Assembly (NCBI GenBank): GCA_963765955.1
Contig: CAVXYA010000002.1
Span: forward strand, 620,001-684,000
Reading direction: 5' to 3'
Length of the DNA stretch: 64,000 nt
Origin: JAXDMK01 sp963765955
Lineage (GTDB): Bacteria; Actinomycetota; Acidimicrobiia; Acidimicrobiales; AC-14
Program-made: the position numbers and the translations under genes
Shown here: in pieces, positions 9,738-19,396 of the stretch
Layout: every line of letters starts with the position of its first letter
Numbering within the stretch: position 1 is the first letter of the stretch
The notes under the pieces: model-generated
Seen by the model: the letters and a program-made list of their open reading frames with translations, nothing else
Told to the model about the DNA's origin: nothing
Database searches by the model: none

Positions 9738-9811
9738 GTCCCGTCCATGCCAGTATGGCGCGCAGGTCATTGGCGTCTCACGCCGTCCAACTCCGACATC
9801 CGATCTGTTTT

Positions 9812-12800
9812 TCAGCCGAAATGACCTGTTCTTTTGTTTACGCCAAGTCGTAGTCTTGATTCGAGAATTGGCCCGATCAGCATCAGCGACTCCGGTTCCA
9901 TCATCGCGCCATGCCGGCTATCAACGCGAAGGGTCTCGACATGGCCGGAGACGAACGGTCGCCAAGCAGCGCCTCCTGAAGCCTCATCTCGGCGATCCAA
10001 TGCGCGGACGAGAAGCATGTCGCCCTCGAACCGACGAGGGACGAACGCTCGCGAGAGCTGAACATTGTTGTTGAAGATCCGTAGGAGTGCCTCGAGGTGA
10101 ACCTCGTCGAGACCGTCGAGAGCGCTGCCTCGGGCTCGAATAATCCGCAAAGCAACGGCATAGGTCATCGGCTCGTCACTGAGGCTTTGCGGATCGCAGC
10201 CCAGGATCTCTACTAGCAAATCCGTCAGCCTGCCGGATCCGTTGTTGGGAACCGACGGTTGGCCAGCAGGGTAGCCATCGAGGCTGGCCAGCAAACCGAC
10301 TTCTTCTCCGCGTTCTTGCAGCTCGGCGGCTACTGCATGCGCAGCGAGGCCACCGAACGACCACCCGAGCAAATTGTACGGGCGGTCCGATTGAACTTTA
10401 ACAATCTGGTCTGCATAGTCGATAGCCATCTCTTCGATGGACGCCGGCAGGGGCTCTGACCGAACAATGCTTCGGGCCTGCACTGCATAAATTGGGCGCT
10501 CTGGGCCGAGATGTCTCATGAGACCGCTGTAGGACCAACCGAGTCCGGTGCCCGGGTGGATACAAAACAACGCCGAATGGCGACCCTCTGCCCGCAAGGG
10601 GAGGATCACCTCCAAGGCGTCGTTCACAGGCCGAGCCTGCCCACATCCTCGGATTCGCCGCGCCAGTTCAGCCACAGTCGGCGACTCGAACATGGCGCGG
10701 ACCGTCAGCTCCGCATCCAGCAACGAGCGGACCCGGGAGACCACCTGCACGGCCAGCAGGGAATGGCCCCCCAGCTCGAAGAAGTTGTCGTCGATGCCCA
10801 CCGCGGGCAGGCCCAGCAGCTGGGCGAACAGCTCGCACAGCACCTGCTCCTGGGGAGTTGTCGGCTCCCGGCTGTCGGATGCCGCCCTGACCTCGGGGGC
10901 GGGAAGGGCCTTGCGGTCGAGCTTGCCGTTCGCTGTCACGGGCAGGGCGTCGAGCACCACCACGAAGCTCGGCACCATGTAGTCCGGCAGGTTCTGGGCG
11001 GCGTGCTCGCGCACAACGGCGGGAAGAATGTCCCGGCCCGGCGCGGGCACCACATAGGCCACCAACCGCTTCTCGGTGGGCCGGTCCTCCCGCGCCACCA
11101 CGGCCACCTGGCCGATGTCGGGGTGGCGGGCCAACACCGCGTCCACCTCACCCAGTTCGATCCGAATGCCGCGCATCTTGACCTGGTCGTCGACCCGGCC
11201 GACAAAGACCAGCTCGCCATCGGCGTTCCATCGCACCAGGTCTCCGGTGCGGTACATGCGCGCTCCCGGCGGGCCGAAGGGGCAGGCCACGAAGCGCTCG
11301 GCGCTCAGTCCGGGCCGGTTGAGGTAACCCCGGGCCAGACCCGCCCCGGCGATGTAGAGCTCGCCCACCACACGTGGGGGGGCCAGTTGGAGGCCAGCGT
11401 CGAGCACGTAGACCTGGGTGTTGGCGATCGGGCGACCAATTGGAACCGTGGGTGAGGATTGCGGTGGCCGGACTCGTGAAGTCGTCACTTCGACCGACGC
11501 TTCGGTAGGACCGTAGTGGTTGAAGAGGGGAACGTCGGAAGCGCGCCGGAATTGCTCCGTCAACTCGCCCGACAGAGCTTCCGCGCCACAGACGACCCGG
11601 CGAAGACTGCCACAGGCTTCGATATCGGCGGAGCTGAGGAACGCGCTCAGCATCGACGGAACGAAGGCCAGGGTTGTTATCTCCTCCCGCCGGATCAATT
11701 CCTCAATGTAGGCAGGGTCTCCGTGTCCCAGCGGTCTGGCTACCACCAGCCGGGCACCCACAATCAGTGGACAAAACAGCTCCCAGACCGACACGTCGAA
11801 GGTTGCGGGCGCTTTCTGCAGGACTCGGTCCTGCCCGTCGAGAGGAAATTCCGTCTGCGTCCAGAGCAATGTGTTGACGATCCCGCCCTGCTCGACCAAG
11901 ACACCCTTGGGGATCCCTGTCGACCCCGAGGTGTAGATCACGTAGGCGGGATGCCGGGTATGAAGCGGTGCGAGGCGGTCGCCGTCGTGGGGATCGGTGT
12001 CGGCGTGATGGCGGAGAGCCTCGATGGTGTCGTCGTTGTCCAAGTCGATCACCGGCACCCCGGCGGTGGTGGGCAGGGAGGAGCCGGCGGTGGTGATCAG
12101 GCACGCCGGGTGGGCGTCGTCGAGCATGAAGGCGATGCGCGCCGGCGGGTAATCGGGGTCGATCGGTAGGTAGGCGGCACCGGCTTTGAGCACGGCCAGC
12201 ACGGCGACGATCATCTCCGCCGAGCGGGGCACGGCCAGGGCCACGAGCTTCTCGGGCGCGACGCCGCTGTCGATGAGCAGCCGGGCCAAGCGGTTGGCTC
12301 GGGCATTGAGCTGGGCGTAGGTCAGCGAGGTGTCCTCGTACACCACCGCGGTGGTGTCGGGGGTGCGCTGCACCTGGGCCTCGAACAAGGCCGGCAGGGT
12401 GGTGACGGGAACGTCTTGGGCGGTGTCGTTGTAGTCAACCAGCAGCTGGCGGCGCTCGTGGGGGTTGAGGATGTCGATGCGGCCGATGCGCTGGTGGGGG
12501 TCGACCACCGCCGCTTGGAGGAGGCGCACGAGGCGAGCCAGCATCGACTCCACCGTGGCCCGGTCGAACAGGTCGGTGCGGTATTCGACGACACCGTCGA
12601 TGCCCTCGACACCTTGTGGACCGCGGCGTTCGACCAGGCCCAACGACAGGTCGAATTTGGCGGCGGCCAGATCCACTCGTTCCCGGCGGGCGGCCAGGCC
12701 CTCCACGTCGAAGCCGAGGCCGGTATGGGGGGTGTTCTGCAGGACCAGCAGCACCTGGAACAGGGGGTGGCGGGACAGGGACCGGGCCGGGTTGAGAACC

Positions 12801-15800
12801 TCGACCAGGCGCTCGAAGGGCAGGTCCTGATGGGCGTAGGCGGCCAGGTCGGTTTCCCGGACCCGGGCCAGCAGCTCAGCGAAGCTGGGATCGCCCGAGG
12901 TGTCGGTGCGCAGCACCAGCGTGTTGACGAAGAAACCCACCAGGTCGTCGAGGGCGTCGTCGGTGCGCCCCGCGATGGGGGAGCCGATGGGGATGTCGCG
13001 GCCCGCCCCCAGGCGGCTGAGCAGCGCCGCCAACCCGGCCTGGAGCACCATGAACAGGGTCACCCGATTGCGGCCGGCCAGCTCGACCAGGCCCCGGTGC
13101 AGCTCCGGGCCCACCTGGAACGTGACGGTGTCCCCGCGGTTGGTGGCCACCGCCGGGCGGGCCCGGTCGGTGGGCAGCTCCAACTGCTCAGGCAGCTCAG
13201 CCAGGGCCGTCGTCCAGTGGGCCAGCTGCTCGCTGATCACGCTGTCGGGGTCGGCGTCGTCGCCCAGCAGCTCCTGCTGCCACAGGGTGTAGTCGACGTA
13301 TTGGACCGGCAACGGCGCCCAATCCGGGGCCTCGCCTCGGCAGCGGGCTGAATAGGCGGTTCCCAGGTCACGACCCAGTACCCCCATCGACCAGCCGTCG
13401 GCGGCGACGTGGTGCACCACCAGCACCAGCACGTGCTCGTGGGGGGCCACCGCCAGCAGCTGGGTCCGCAACGGCGCCTGGACCGACAGGTCGAAGGCCT
13501 GGCTGGCGATCGCCGCCACCGCCGAGGCCAGCCCGGCCTCGTCCACGGCGACGACCTCCTCCCACACCGGGCTGGCGGCGTCTGCGTCCAGGATCTGCTG
13601 GCGGGGCTGGCCGTCGGTCTGGGGGAACACCGTCCGCAAGCTCTCGTGGCGTCCGACCAGGTCAGCGGTGGCCGCCTTCAGTGCCGGCTCGTCGAGGCGG
13701 CCCGAAAACCGCAGCGCCAGGGAGATGTGATAGGTCGAACCGCCATCCGGGCCCTCCAGCTGATCCAGGATCCACAGCCGGCGCTGGGCGAAGGACAGGG
13801 GCAGCTCGGCCGGCCGCTGTCGAGGGGCCAACGCCACCCGGGCCCGAACCGCTCCGGCTTTAGCCAGGTGCGGGGCCAGCTCGGCCACCGTCGGCGACTC
13901 GAACACCGACCGCACCGTCAGCTCCGCGTCCAGCAACGACCGGGCCCGGGAGACCACCTGCATGGCCAGCAGCGAGTGACCCCCGAACTCGAAGAAGTCG
14001 TCGTGGACGCCGATTTGGCGTCACTCCGAGCACCCGCTCCCAGATGTCGCACAGCGCCTCCTCGACCGGGTTGCGAGGCGGTACGTGTGAGGTCGTCGGG
14101 TCGGCGAGCGGCGCCGGGGGCAGGGCGTTCCAGTCGATCTTGCCGTTGGCGGTGACCGGCATCCGGTCCAGGAAGACGAAGGCGCCGGGCACCATCACCG
14201 TAGGCAGGCGCTCGGCCAGGTAGCTGCGCAGTTGGGCCGGAGTGGGCGAAATCGGTGCTTGTGACGTGACATAGGCGACCAGAGTCGGCTCGAGCATTTC
14301 GTGGGTGTAACTGGTCACAACCGCCTGCGACAGCGCCGGGTGGGATGCGAGCACGGCGGCGACCTCGTCGGGCTCGACGCGCACGCCGCGGATCTTGACT
14401 TGCCGGTCGAGGCGTCCGAGGAACTCGATCGAACCGTCGGGACGGTAGCGGCCCTGGTCACCGGTGCGATACAGCAGGTCATCTGGCTCAGCAGAGTGGG
14501 AGTTGGCCACGAACGTCGGTCTGCCGGTGGGCGGGTCGAGGTAGCCCAGGCTGCGATAGGGGCTGCGCACGACGATCTCGCCGATCTCGTCGATGCCGCA
14601 CAGCCGCTCGGCGGGTCCGAGCACGAGGACCTGGCCGCCGGGCAGCGGCGACCCCAACGGCTGCGTTCCGCTCTGGCAATCGACGGGCACCGCATACCAG
14701 CAGGTCGCTAGGGTCGTCTCGCTCGGCCCGTACAGGTTGACGACCTCGGTGTTGGGACATGCCTTTCGCCAGCGGGTCACGACCTCGCCGGTGAGAGGCT
14801 CACCTGCGAAGAAGGTGTGCCTCAGGTCCGTGGCGGGTCCGGCGTGGGCGTTGCCGTCCAGCCACGACTGGGCGAGGGTGGGCACGACGTGGGCGCAGGT
14901 GATCCTGGCTTCGGCCAACCAGGCGATCGTGTTGTCGGCGGCCCGTTCGTCGGCGGCGGGGAGGCACAGCGTGGCCCCGCTGACCAACGGCAAGAAAACG
15001 TCACGCAGGACGACGTCGAAGGACAGCCCGGTGAGCTGGGCGCAGCGGTCGCCCGGCTCGATGCCAAAGGTGTCCCGCTGCCAGGCCAAGAAGCGACTGA
15101 GAGCGTTGTGGCGACCGACCACTCCCTTGGGGATGCCGCTCGTTCCCGACGTGAAGAAGACATAGGCCCGGTCGTCAGCTGCGGTCGTCGCGGCCAGGGC
15201 GGCGGCCCCGAATGCAGTGGCTGTGGTCGGGTCGACGTGGACCAACCGCAGGCCTTCCAGGGGAATCGGCGGGAGTTGGGCGCCGGGCTGGTCGACCACG
15301 ACCAGGTAGCGGGCCCGGGCCTGGTCGAGCATCACCTGTAACCGGTGGTCAGGAAGCCGCGGGTCCAGGGTGAGAAGTACCCCGGGGCCCGACACCGCCG
15401 CGACCATGGCCGCCACCAGACCCGGGCTGGGCGGTCCGAACACGGCCACCACCTCGGCGTCGCTCAGCCCCTGGGCGGCCAAGCTGGCCCCGATGTCGTC
15501 GGCCCACACCCGCAACTGGGCGTAGCTGTAGGCCTGGTTGCCCTGCTCGACGGCCACGGCCCCGGGGCTGTTGGCCACCCAGGAGCCGATCATGTCCGCC
15601 ACCGGCAGATAGACCTGCTCGACCTGAGGGGCGCCCGGATCGGGCAGGACGACGAGGGATTGCTCGGTCACCAGCGAGTAGCACTCGTGGGGGAGGTCAG
15701 AGTCCTGGGCGATCTGCTCCAGCAGGCGCACCAGCTGGCCCAGCATCTCGTCCACATGGGCCCGATCGAATCGCGACGTGGGGCCGGAGAGATCGGTGCG

Positions 15801-17021
15801 GTAGTTGATCTTCAGCCGCATTCGGGGGCCGGGCCCGGGCACGACGATAAGACTCAGTGGGTAGTGGGGGGCGGAGGCACCGTGAACGGCGGTGATGCGC
15901 ATGCCGCCGGGCTGCGCCTGGAGGTTGGCGGGGTCGCGGGGGTAGCTCTCGAACACCGTCAAGGTGTCGAACAGCTCACCGAGGCCCGCCAGCTGTTGGA
16001 TGTCGGCCAAGCCCAGGTGCTGGTGGGCAGTTAGCCGAGATTGTTCGTCCTGCAGGCGGGAGAGCAGCTTCGACATAGTCTCGGCGGGGTGCAGCCGGAC
16101 CCGCACGGGCACGGTGTTGATGAACAACCCGACCATGGTCTCGATGCCGGGGATATCCGGCGGGCGGCCGTTGACGGTGGCTCCGAACACCACGTCGTGG
16201 TTGCCGGTCAACCGGGCCAGCAGCACACCCCAGGCCGCCTGGACGACGGTGTTGAGGGTCACGCCCAGACGACGGGCCCCGTCGTGGAGGGCGGCGGCGA
16301 CGTCGTCGGGCACCTCGAGCGTGATGTTCTCCGGAACCGCCGGCGTGCGGGCGACGCCCGCTGGCGCCAGCCGGGTGGGCTGTTCCAGCCCGGCTAGCGC
16401 TTCCGCCCAAGCGTCCTCGGCCAGGGCGCGGTCCCGGGTGCTCAACCAGGCCAGGTAGTCCCGGTAAGGGGTCACCCGGGGCAGGCCGGCGGGGTCACCG
16501 CCCTGGGCGTAGAGCGCCAGCAGCTCCCGGACCAGCACCGGCATCGACCAGCCGTCGAGCAGGATGTGGTGGTTGGTGAACACCAACACCCAGCGTTGCT
16601 GCTCGAGACGGACCAGGCTCAGGCGAAGCAACGGCGGGCGGGCGAGGTCGAAGCCCTGGGCCCGGTCGTCGGTGAGGAACTGGGCCAGGGCCGCCTCCCG
16701 TTCCGCCACCTCCAGCCCGGCGAGGTCGACCTCACGCCACGGCAGAGCGACCTCGCCGGCGATCACCTGCACCGGCGAGCCCGCGCGTGGATGCCAGAAC
16801 GAGGCCCGCAGGTTGTCGTGGCGGGCCAGCAGCGCTTGCCCGGCCGCCTCGAGGGCGGCGGTGTCGACCGGGCCCTCGAGGTCGAACGCATGCTGGACGG
16901 TGTAGACGTCGACGCTCTCTCGGTCATAGAGGGCGTGGAAGAGGAGCCCTTCCTGCAACGGCGACAGCGGCCACACGTCTTGCAGTCCTGGTCGCCCTGG
17001 TCGCTTCACGCCGGTCCCCAT
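9812..17021 (-). CDS. Nonribosomal peptide synthetase, C-A-T-C-A-T-TE, one frameshift
   Basis: A two-module terminating synthetase read from 17021 down to TGA at 9812. Domains in order: condensation (PLSPLQEGLLFH near the start, HHILLDGWS), adenylation (TSGTSGIPKG, code read as DVRHFALLAK, not recognised), carrier, condensation (HHVAADGWS), adenylation (TSGSTGIPKG, code read as DVWAVGHVEK, not recognised), carrier (FFELGGHSL) and thioesterase (GWSFGG near 10360, SRHGAMMEP late). The reading frame breaks in the first carrier domain. Removing one base from the TTT at 14014-14016 restores VLGVTPIGVHDDFFEFGGHSL, so this is one gene, possibly intact in the organism. It would take over the D-Val peptide of the other synthetase and release a tetrapeptide. 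The thioesterase part (9812 to about 10640) is less GC-rich than the modules. Confidence 0.9.
11900..13990 (-). repeat. Inverted repeat of the carrier-condensation-adenylation block at about 4830-6760
   Basis: The DNA for the carrier domain, second condensation domain and start of the adenylation domain on this strand is a close copy of the block at about 4830-6760 on the other strand; for example the carrier region around 13870-13985 matches 4840-4960 with only a few changes. The two synthetases thus carry a roughly 2-kb inverted repeat, a natural substrate for inversion of the DNA between them. Confidence 0.7.
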
Positions 17022-17366
17022 TCCGCGTCGATGTGGGGCGGTCGGCCCGCCCGACCGCCCGACGGTACCGTCGAGATGTGCCGGTTGGCGAAGCCGTGCG
17101 GAAACCGAGCCGCCCGCGAGCCCGACTCGGGAGGAGCCCGCCAGGCGGTATGGGCAACGGGCCCTCAGTCTCCGTTTGCCAGGCGGTCAACACTGGCTAA
17201 TGTTCAACGGGGCCGCGCCTAGGCGAGAATTCGTGGAGGCGGTCGCCAGATAGATGTCCAAGACAGCGTCAACACCCACAGTGTCATGAAATCAGCCTGA
17301 GATCGGGGAGATCCTGCAAGCGCTCCTCCGGACGCTGTGTCACCGTGCAACTGGAGACTTAGGACC
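17022..17366. other. Divergent intergenic region between NRPS and mbtH
   Basis: No gene is supported in these 345 bases, which separate the minus-strand synthetase start from the plus-strand mbtH gene. Promoters for both directions are expected here. Beyond a run of GC-rich sequence at 17030-17160 I see no clear operator, terminator or repeat. Confidence 0.5.
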
Positions 17367-17603
17367 ATGACCAACCCCTTCGAGGATCCTGACGGGACCT
17401 ACGTTGCTCTCATCAACCACGAGGGTCAGTACTCGCTGTGGCCAACGTTCGTCGAGGTGCCCGCCGGCTGGAGAGTCGTCTGTGCCGAGGGCACGAGGGA
17501 GTCCTGCCTAGCGTATATCAACGTGCACTGGACCGACATGCGACCCCAAAGCCTCATCGATGTGATGGACAATCGAGACTCGGGGAACGGACGGGTCGGT
17601 TAG
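17367..17603 (+). CDS. MbtH family protein
   Basis: A 78-residue protein beginning MTNPFEDPDGTYVALINHEG and containing SLWPTFVEVPAGW and NVHWTDMRPQSL, the hallmark residues of the MbtH family. MbtH proteins bind NRPS adenylation domains and are often needed for their folding or activity. The start is the ATG at 17367 behind a purine-rich stretch (CTTAGGACC); a longer form from GTG 17337 would add ten residues not seen in the family. It stands in front of the phosphopantetheinyl transferase gene and presumably serves the two synthetases here. Base composition is lower in GC than the surrounding housekeeping genes. Confidence 0.95.
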   Translation: MTNPFEDPDGTYVALINHEGQYSLWPTFVEVPAGWRVVCAEGTRESCLAYINVHWTDMRPQSLIDVMDNRDSGNGRVG

Positions 17604-17675
17604 CGGATACTTAGACGCCCTTGAACGTGCGCCGCTGATCGCCGCAGTTCAATGGGTGTTGATGAGCAGTAGGAT

Positions 17676-18374
17676 ATGACTACCAAGGAAGGCTTGGACG
17701 TTGGCGAGATAGACGTATGGCTGATCGATCTTGATGCCAGGCGAGACATTGAGTTGGAGAGCGCCCTTTCACTTGACGAGAAGGAGTATGGCGCCCGAAT
17801 TCGTGTTCCCGAGATACGGCGCCGGTGGGTCAGCAGCCGAGCTGCCCTGCGGCGAATCCTGGAAAGCTACAACAACTCGAAGCCAATCGTCCTTGAGAGG
17901 ACTTGTCGCAGCTGCGGCGCCCATGACCATGGGAAGCCAGAACTGAAGGGACACAGTGACTTCCGGTTCAGCATGAGTCGAGCGGGTGGCGAGGCGGTCG
18001 TGGCCATAACCCGCAACGTCAGTATTGGAATCGACATTGTTGACAAGGCAGGGAACGTCGATTGGGTCGAAGTCGGAAATCTCGCCTTCACGGCGCAGGA
18101 GCGAGACGAGCTCGATGCGGCACAGCCAACTTGGCCGACGAGGCGCGCCAGGCAATTATGGGCGCGGAAAGAGGCTGTGGCTAAGGCACTGGGACTCGGC
18201 TTGGCGCTTGATCTTGCTCACCGCCAACTCGGAGCTGGAGAATTTGATTCACGGTGGAGAGCGGGAGGCGATAATGTTCTGTTTGCGGACGTGAATGTTT
18301 GCTCCTCGGTCTGCTGCGCGCTCGCTGTCGTGTCCGAGGCTACCCCTCAGTCATTGCGTCTATTACGGTTTTGA
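17676..18374 (+). CDS. Sfp-type 4'-phosphopantetheinyl transferase
   Basis: A 232-residue protein that transfers the phosphopantetheine arm of coenzyme A to the serine of carrier domains, activating the NRPS carriers (the S of GGHSL and GGDSI). The two family signatures are visible: GIDIV (family GIDIE-type, magnesium binding) near residue 112 and WARKEAVAKALG near residue 163, plus RRWVSSRAALRRIL near the N terminus and FSMSR before the core. Length is normal for the Sfp/Gsp class. It lies 72 bases after mbtH, probably in the same transcript, and its stop is 7 bases before the ABC remnant. GC content is low for this window, as for mbtH. Confidence 0.9.
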   Translation: MTTKEGLDVGEIDVWLIDLDARRDIELESALSLDEKEYGARIRVPEIRRRWVSSRAALRRILESYNNSKPIVLERTCRSCGAHDHGKPELKGHSDFRFSMSRAGGEAVVAITRNVSIGIDIVDKAGNVDWVEVGNLAFTAQERDELDAAQPTWPTRRARQLWARKEAVAKALGLGLALDLAHRQLGAGEFDSRWRAGGDNVLFADVNVCSSVCCALAVVSEATPQSLRLLRF

Positions 18375-18381
18375 TCCGCTG

Positions 18382-18805
18382 ATGCGAAAGCCCCCGACGA
18401 TCCAAGTCGAGAGGCTGGAGAAGCGTTTCGGCGACCTCGAGGCAGTGCGGGGCGTCGACTTCGAGGTGCGGGCGGGCGAGACGTTCGGGTTCCTAGGACC
18501 CAATGGCGCTGGCAAGTCCACCACCATCAACATGCTGTGTACCCTCTTGAAACCCACCGCCGGGCGAGCAGCGGTGGCCGGCTTCGACGTGGTCACCGAA
18601 CGGGACGAGATTCGCCGGGAGATCGGCGTTGTCTTCCAGGACATGAGCCCTCGACACGTTCCTTTCAGGTGCCCAGAACCTCCGGTTCCACGGTCAGCTC
18701 TACGGCGTGCCGGCCGACGAGCTCAACGTCCGCATGCGCCAGGTGCTTGAACTGGTGGGACTGTGGGATCGCCGCGACAAGGTGGTGTCGACCTACTCCG
18801 GGAAG
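18382..18805 (+). pseudogene. ABC transporter ATPase (DrrA-like), frameshifted and truncated
   Basis: Begins MRKPPTIQVERLEKRFGDLEAV with the Walker A motif GPNGAGKST and VVFQDMS, as in ATPases of the daunorubicin-resistance type that export drugs or lipids. A one-base excess at the CCC run 18648-18650 throws the frame; the other frame continues as GAQNLRFHGQLYGVPADELNVR and LVGLWDRRDKVVSTYSG. Just at the point where the ABC signature (GGMKRR-like) should follow, the homology stops, near 18800-18805. Walker B, the rest of the ATPase and any permease are missing. Position after the NRPS accessory genes suggests it once exported the peptide. The end coincides with the truncated end of the opposite-strand small gene, so this is a DNA junction. 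Confidence 0.75.
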
Positions 18806-18960
18806 TCGGTCGCCAAGCGCTCGATGATCGCCGGCAGCTCGATGACAACAAAGTCCGTGGCCGACGGTGCTCCGGCGGCGCTGCGTTCTGCGCCGAGTTG
18901 CTGGTCAAGCTGGTCGAATAGCGAGGCAGAGACTCGAACGACCCGTCGATCAGGCGCCAT
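18793..18960 (-). CDS. Small unknown protein, second gene of a toxin-antitoxin-like pair, truncated
   Basis: A 55-residue protein starting MAPDRRVVRVSASLFDQLDQ and ending LATDFPE, encoded from ATG at 18960 to TAG at 18793-18795. Its start overlaps the stop of the upstream 64-residue gene by 11 bases, so the two are translationally coupled. I do not recognise the family with certainty; the overlapping pair of tiny genes resembles a type II toxin-antitoxin layout. The 3' end lies exactly where the opposite-strand ABC ATPase loses homology, so this protein has probably lost its C terminus. Confidence 0.5.
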   Translation of the reverse strand: MAPDRRVVRVSASLFDQLDQQLGAERSAAGAPSATDFVVIELPAIIERLATDFPE

Positions 18961-19144
18961 CACCCAGCGGTGAGATCACACCGTGTTCCTCAAGCAAGGC
19001 GCGACCCCTCGCCCGAACGCGGGCGAGAAACTCTGGTGGGACCAGCGATAAGTCCGTGATCACCCGTTCGTTCAGAAGCCGCTGGCGCTCCTCTGGCGCC
19101 AGTCGCTCGAGCTCGGCAGCCGTCCAGAGTCGATCATCAGGCAT
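18950..19144 (-). CDS. Small unknown protein, first gene of a toxin-antitoxin-like pair
   Basis: A 64-residue charged protein starting MPDDRLWTAAELERLAPEE and containing ERVITDLSLVPPEFLARVRARG. It looks mostly helical, with no Cys or membrane segment. The motif order (W-T-A-x-E-L, then T-D-L-x-x-V-P-P-E) is one I associate with small actinobacterial antitoxin-like proteins, but I cannot name a family. It overlaps the next minus-strand gene by 11 bases, which supports a two-gene operon. A type II antitoxin is the best guess. Confidence 0.5.
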   Translation of the reverse strand: MPDDRLWTAAELERLAPEERQRLLNERVITDLSLVPPEFLARVRARGRALLEEHGVISPLGDGA

Positions 19145-19396
19145 CGTCGTCAGGGTACGTCACGGTCGCCGCCAGGTCGGTGATCACATGCTGGTTCGAA
19201 CTTGTCCGGGCGCGTTGAGCTTCTCGGCGACGTCCAGGCGAGGTAACGCTCGGCGGCGGCGGCGCATCCCCCATCGCCAGGCCCTGCGCCTGCTCGGTCT
19301 ACCCGATAGCAGACAGGTTCGGCAGCTGATCGTCTCGATCGGCAACCGTACGGTCGGCTCCCGGGTCCGCCGGCTGGTGACGGTACGTTGACCACC
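19145..19396. other. Intergenic region, no gene recognised
   Basis: These 252 bases lie between the divergent small-gene pair and the flavoprotein gene. Open frames here are short or run on from antisense frames. I see no convincing gene, hairpin or repeat. It may hold promoters for both sides, or debris from the rearrangement that cut the ABC gene at about 18800. Confidence 0.4.

Noticed and set aside
16566..17222. Plus-strand frame across the start of the second NRPS
   Set aside because: Antisense to the condensation domain start (PLSPLQEGLLFH); no recognisable motif or ribosome binding site.
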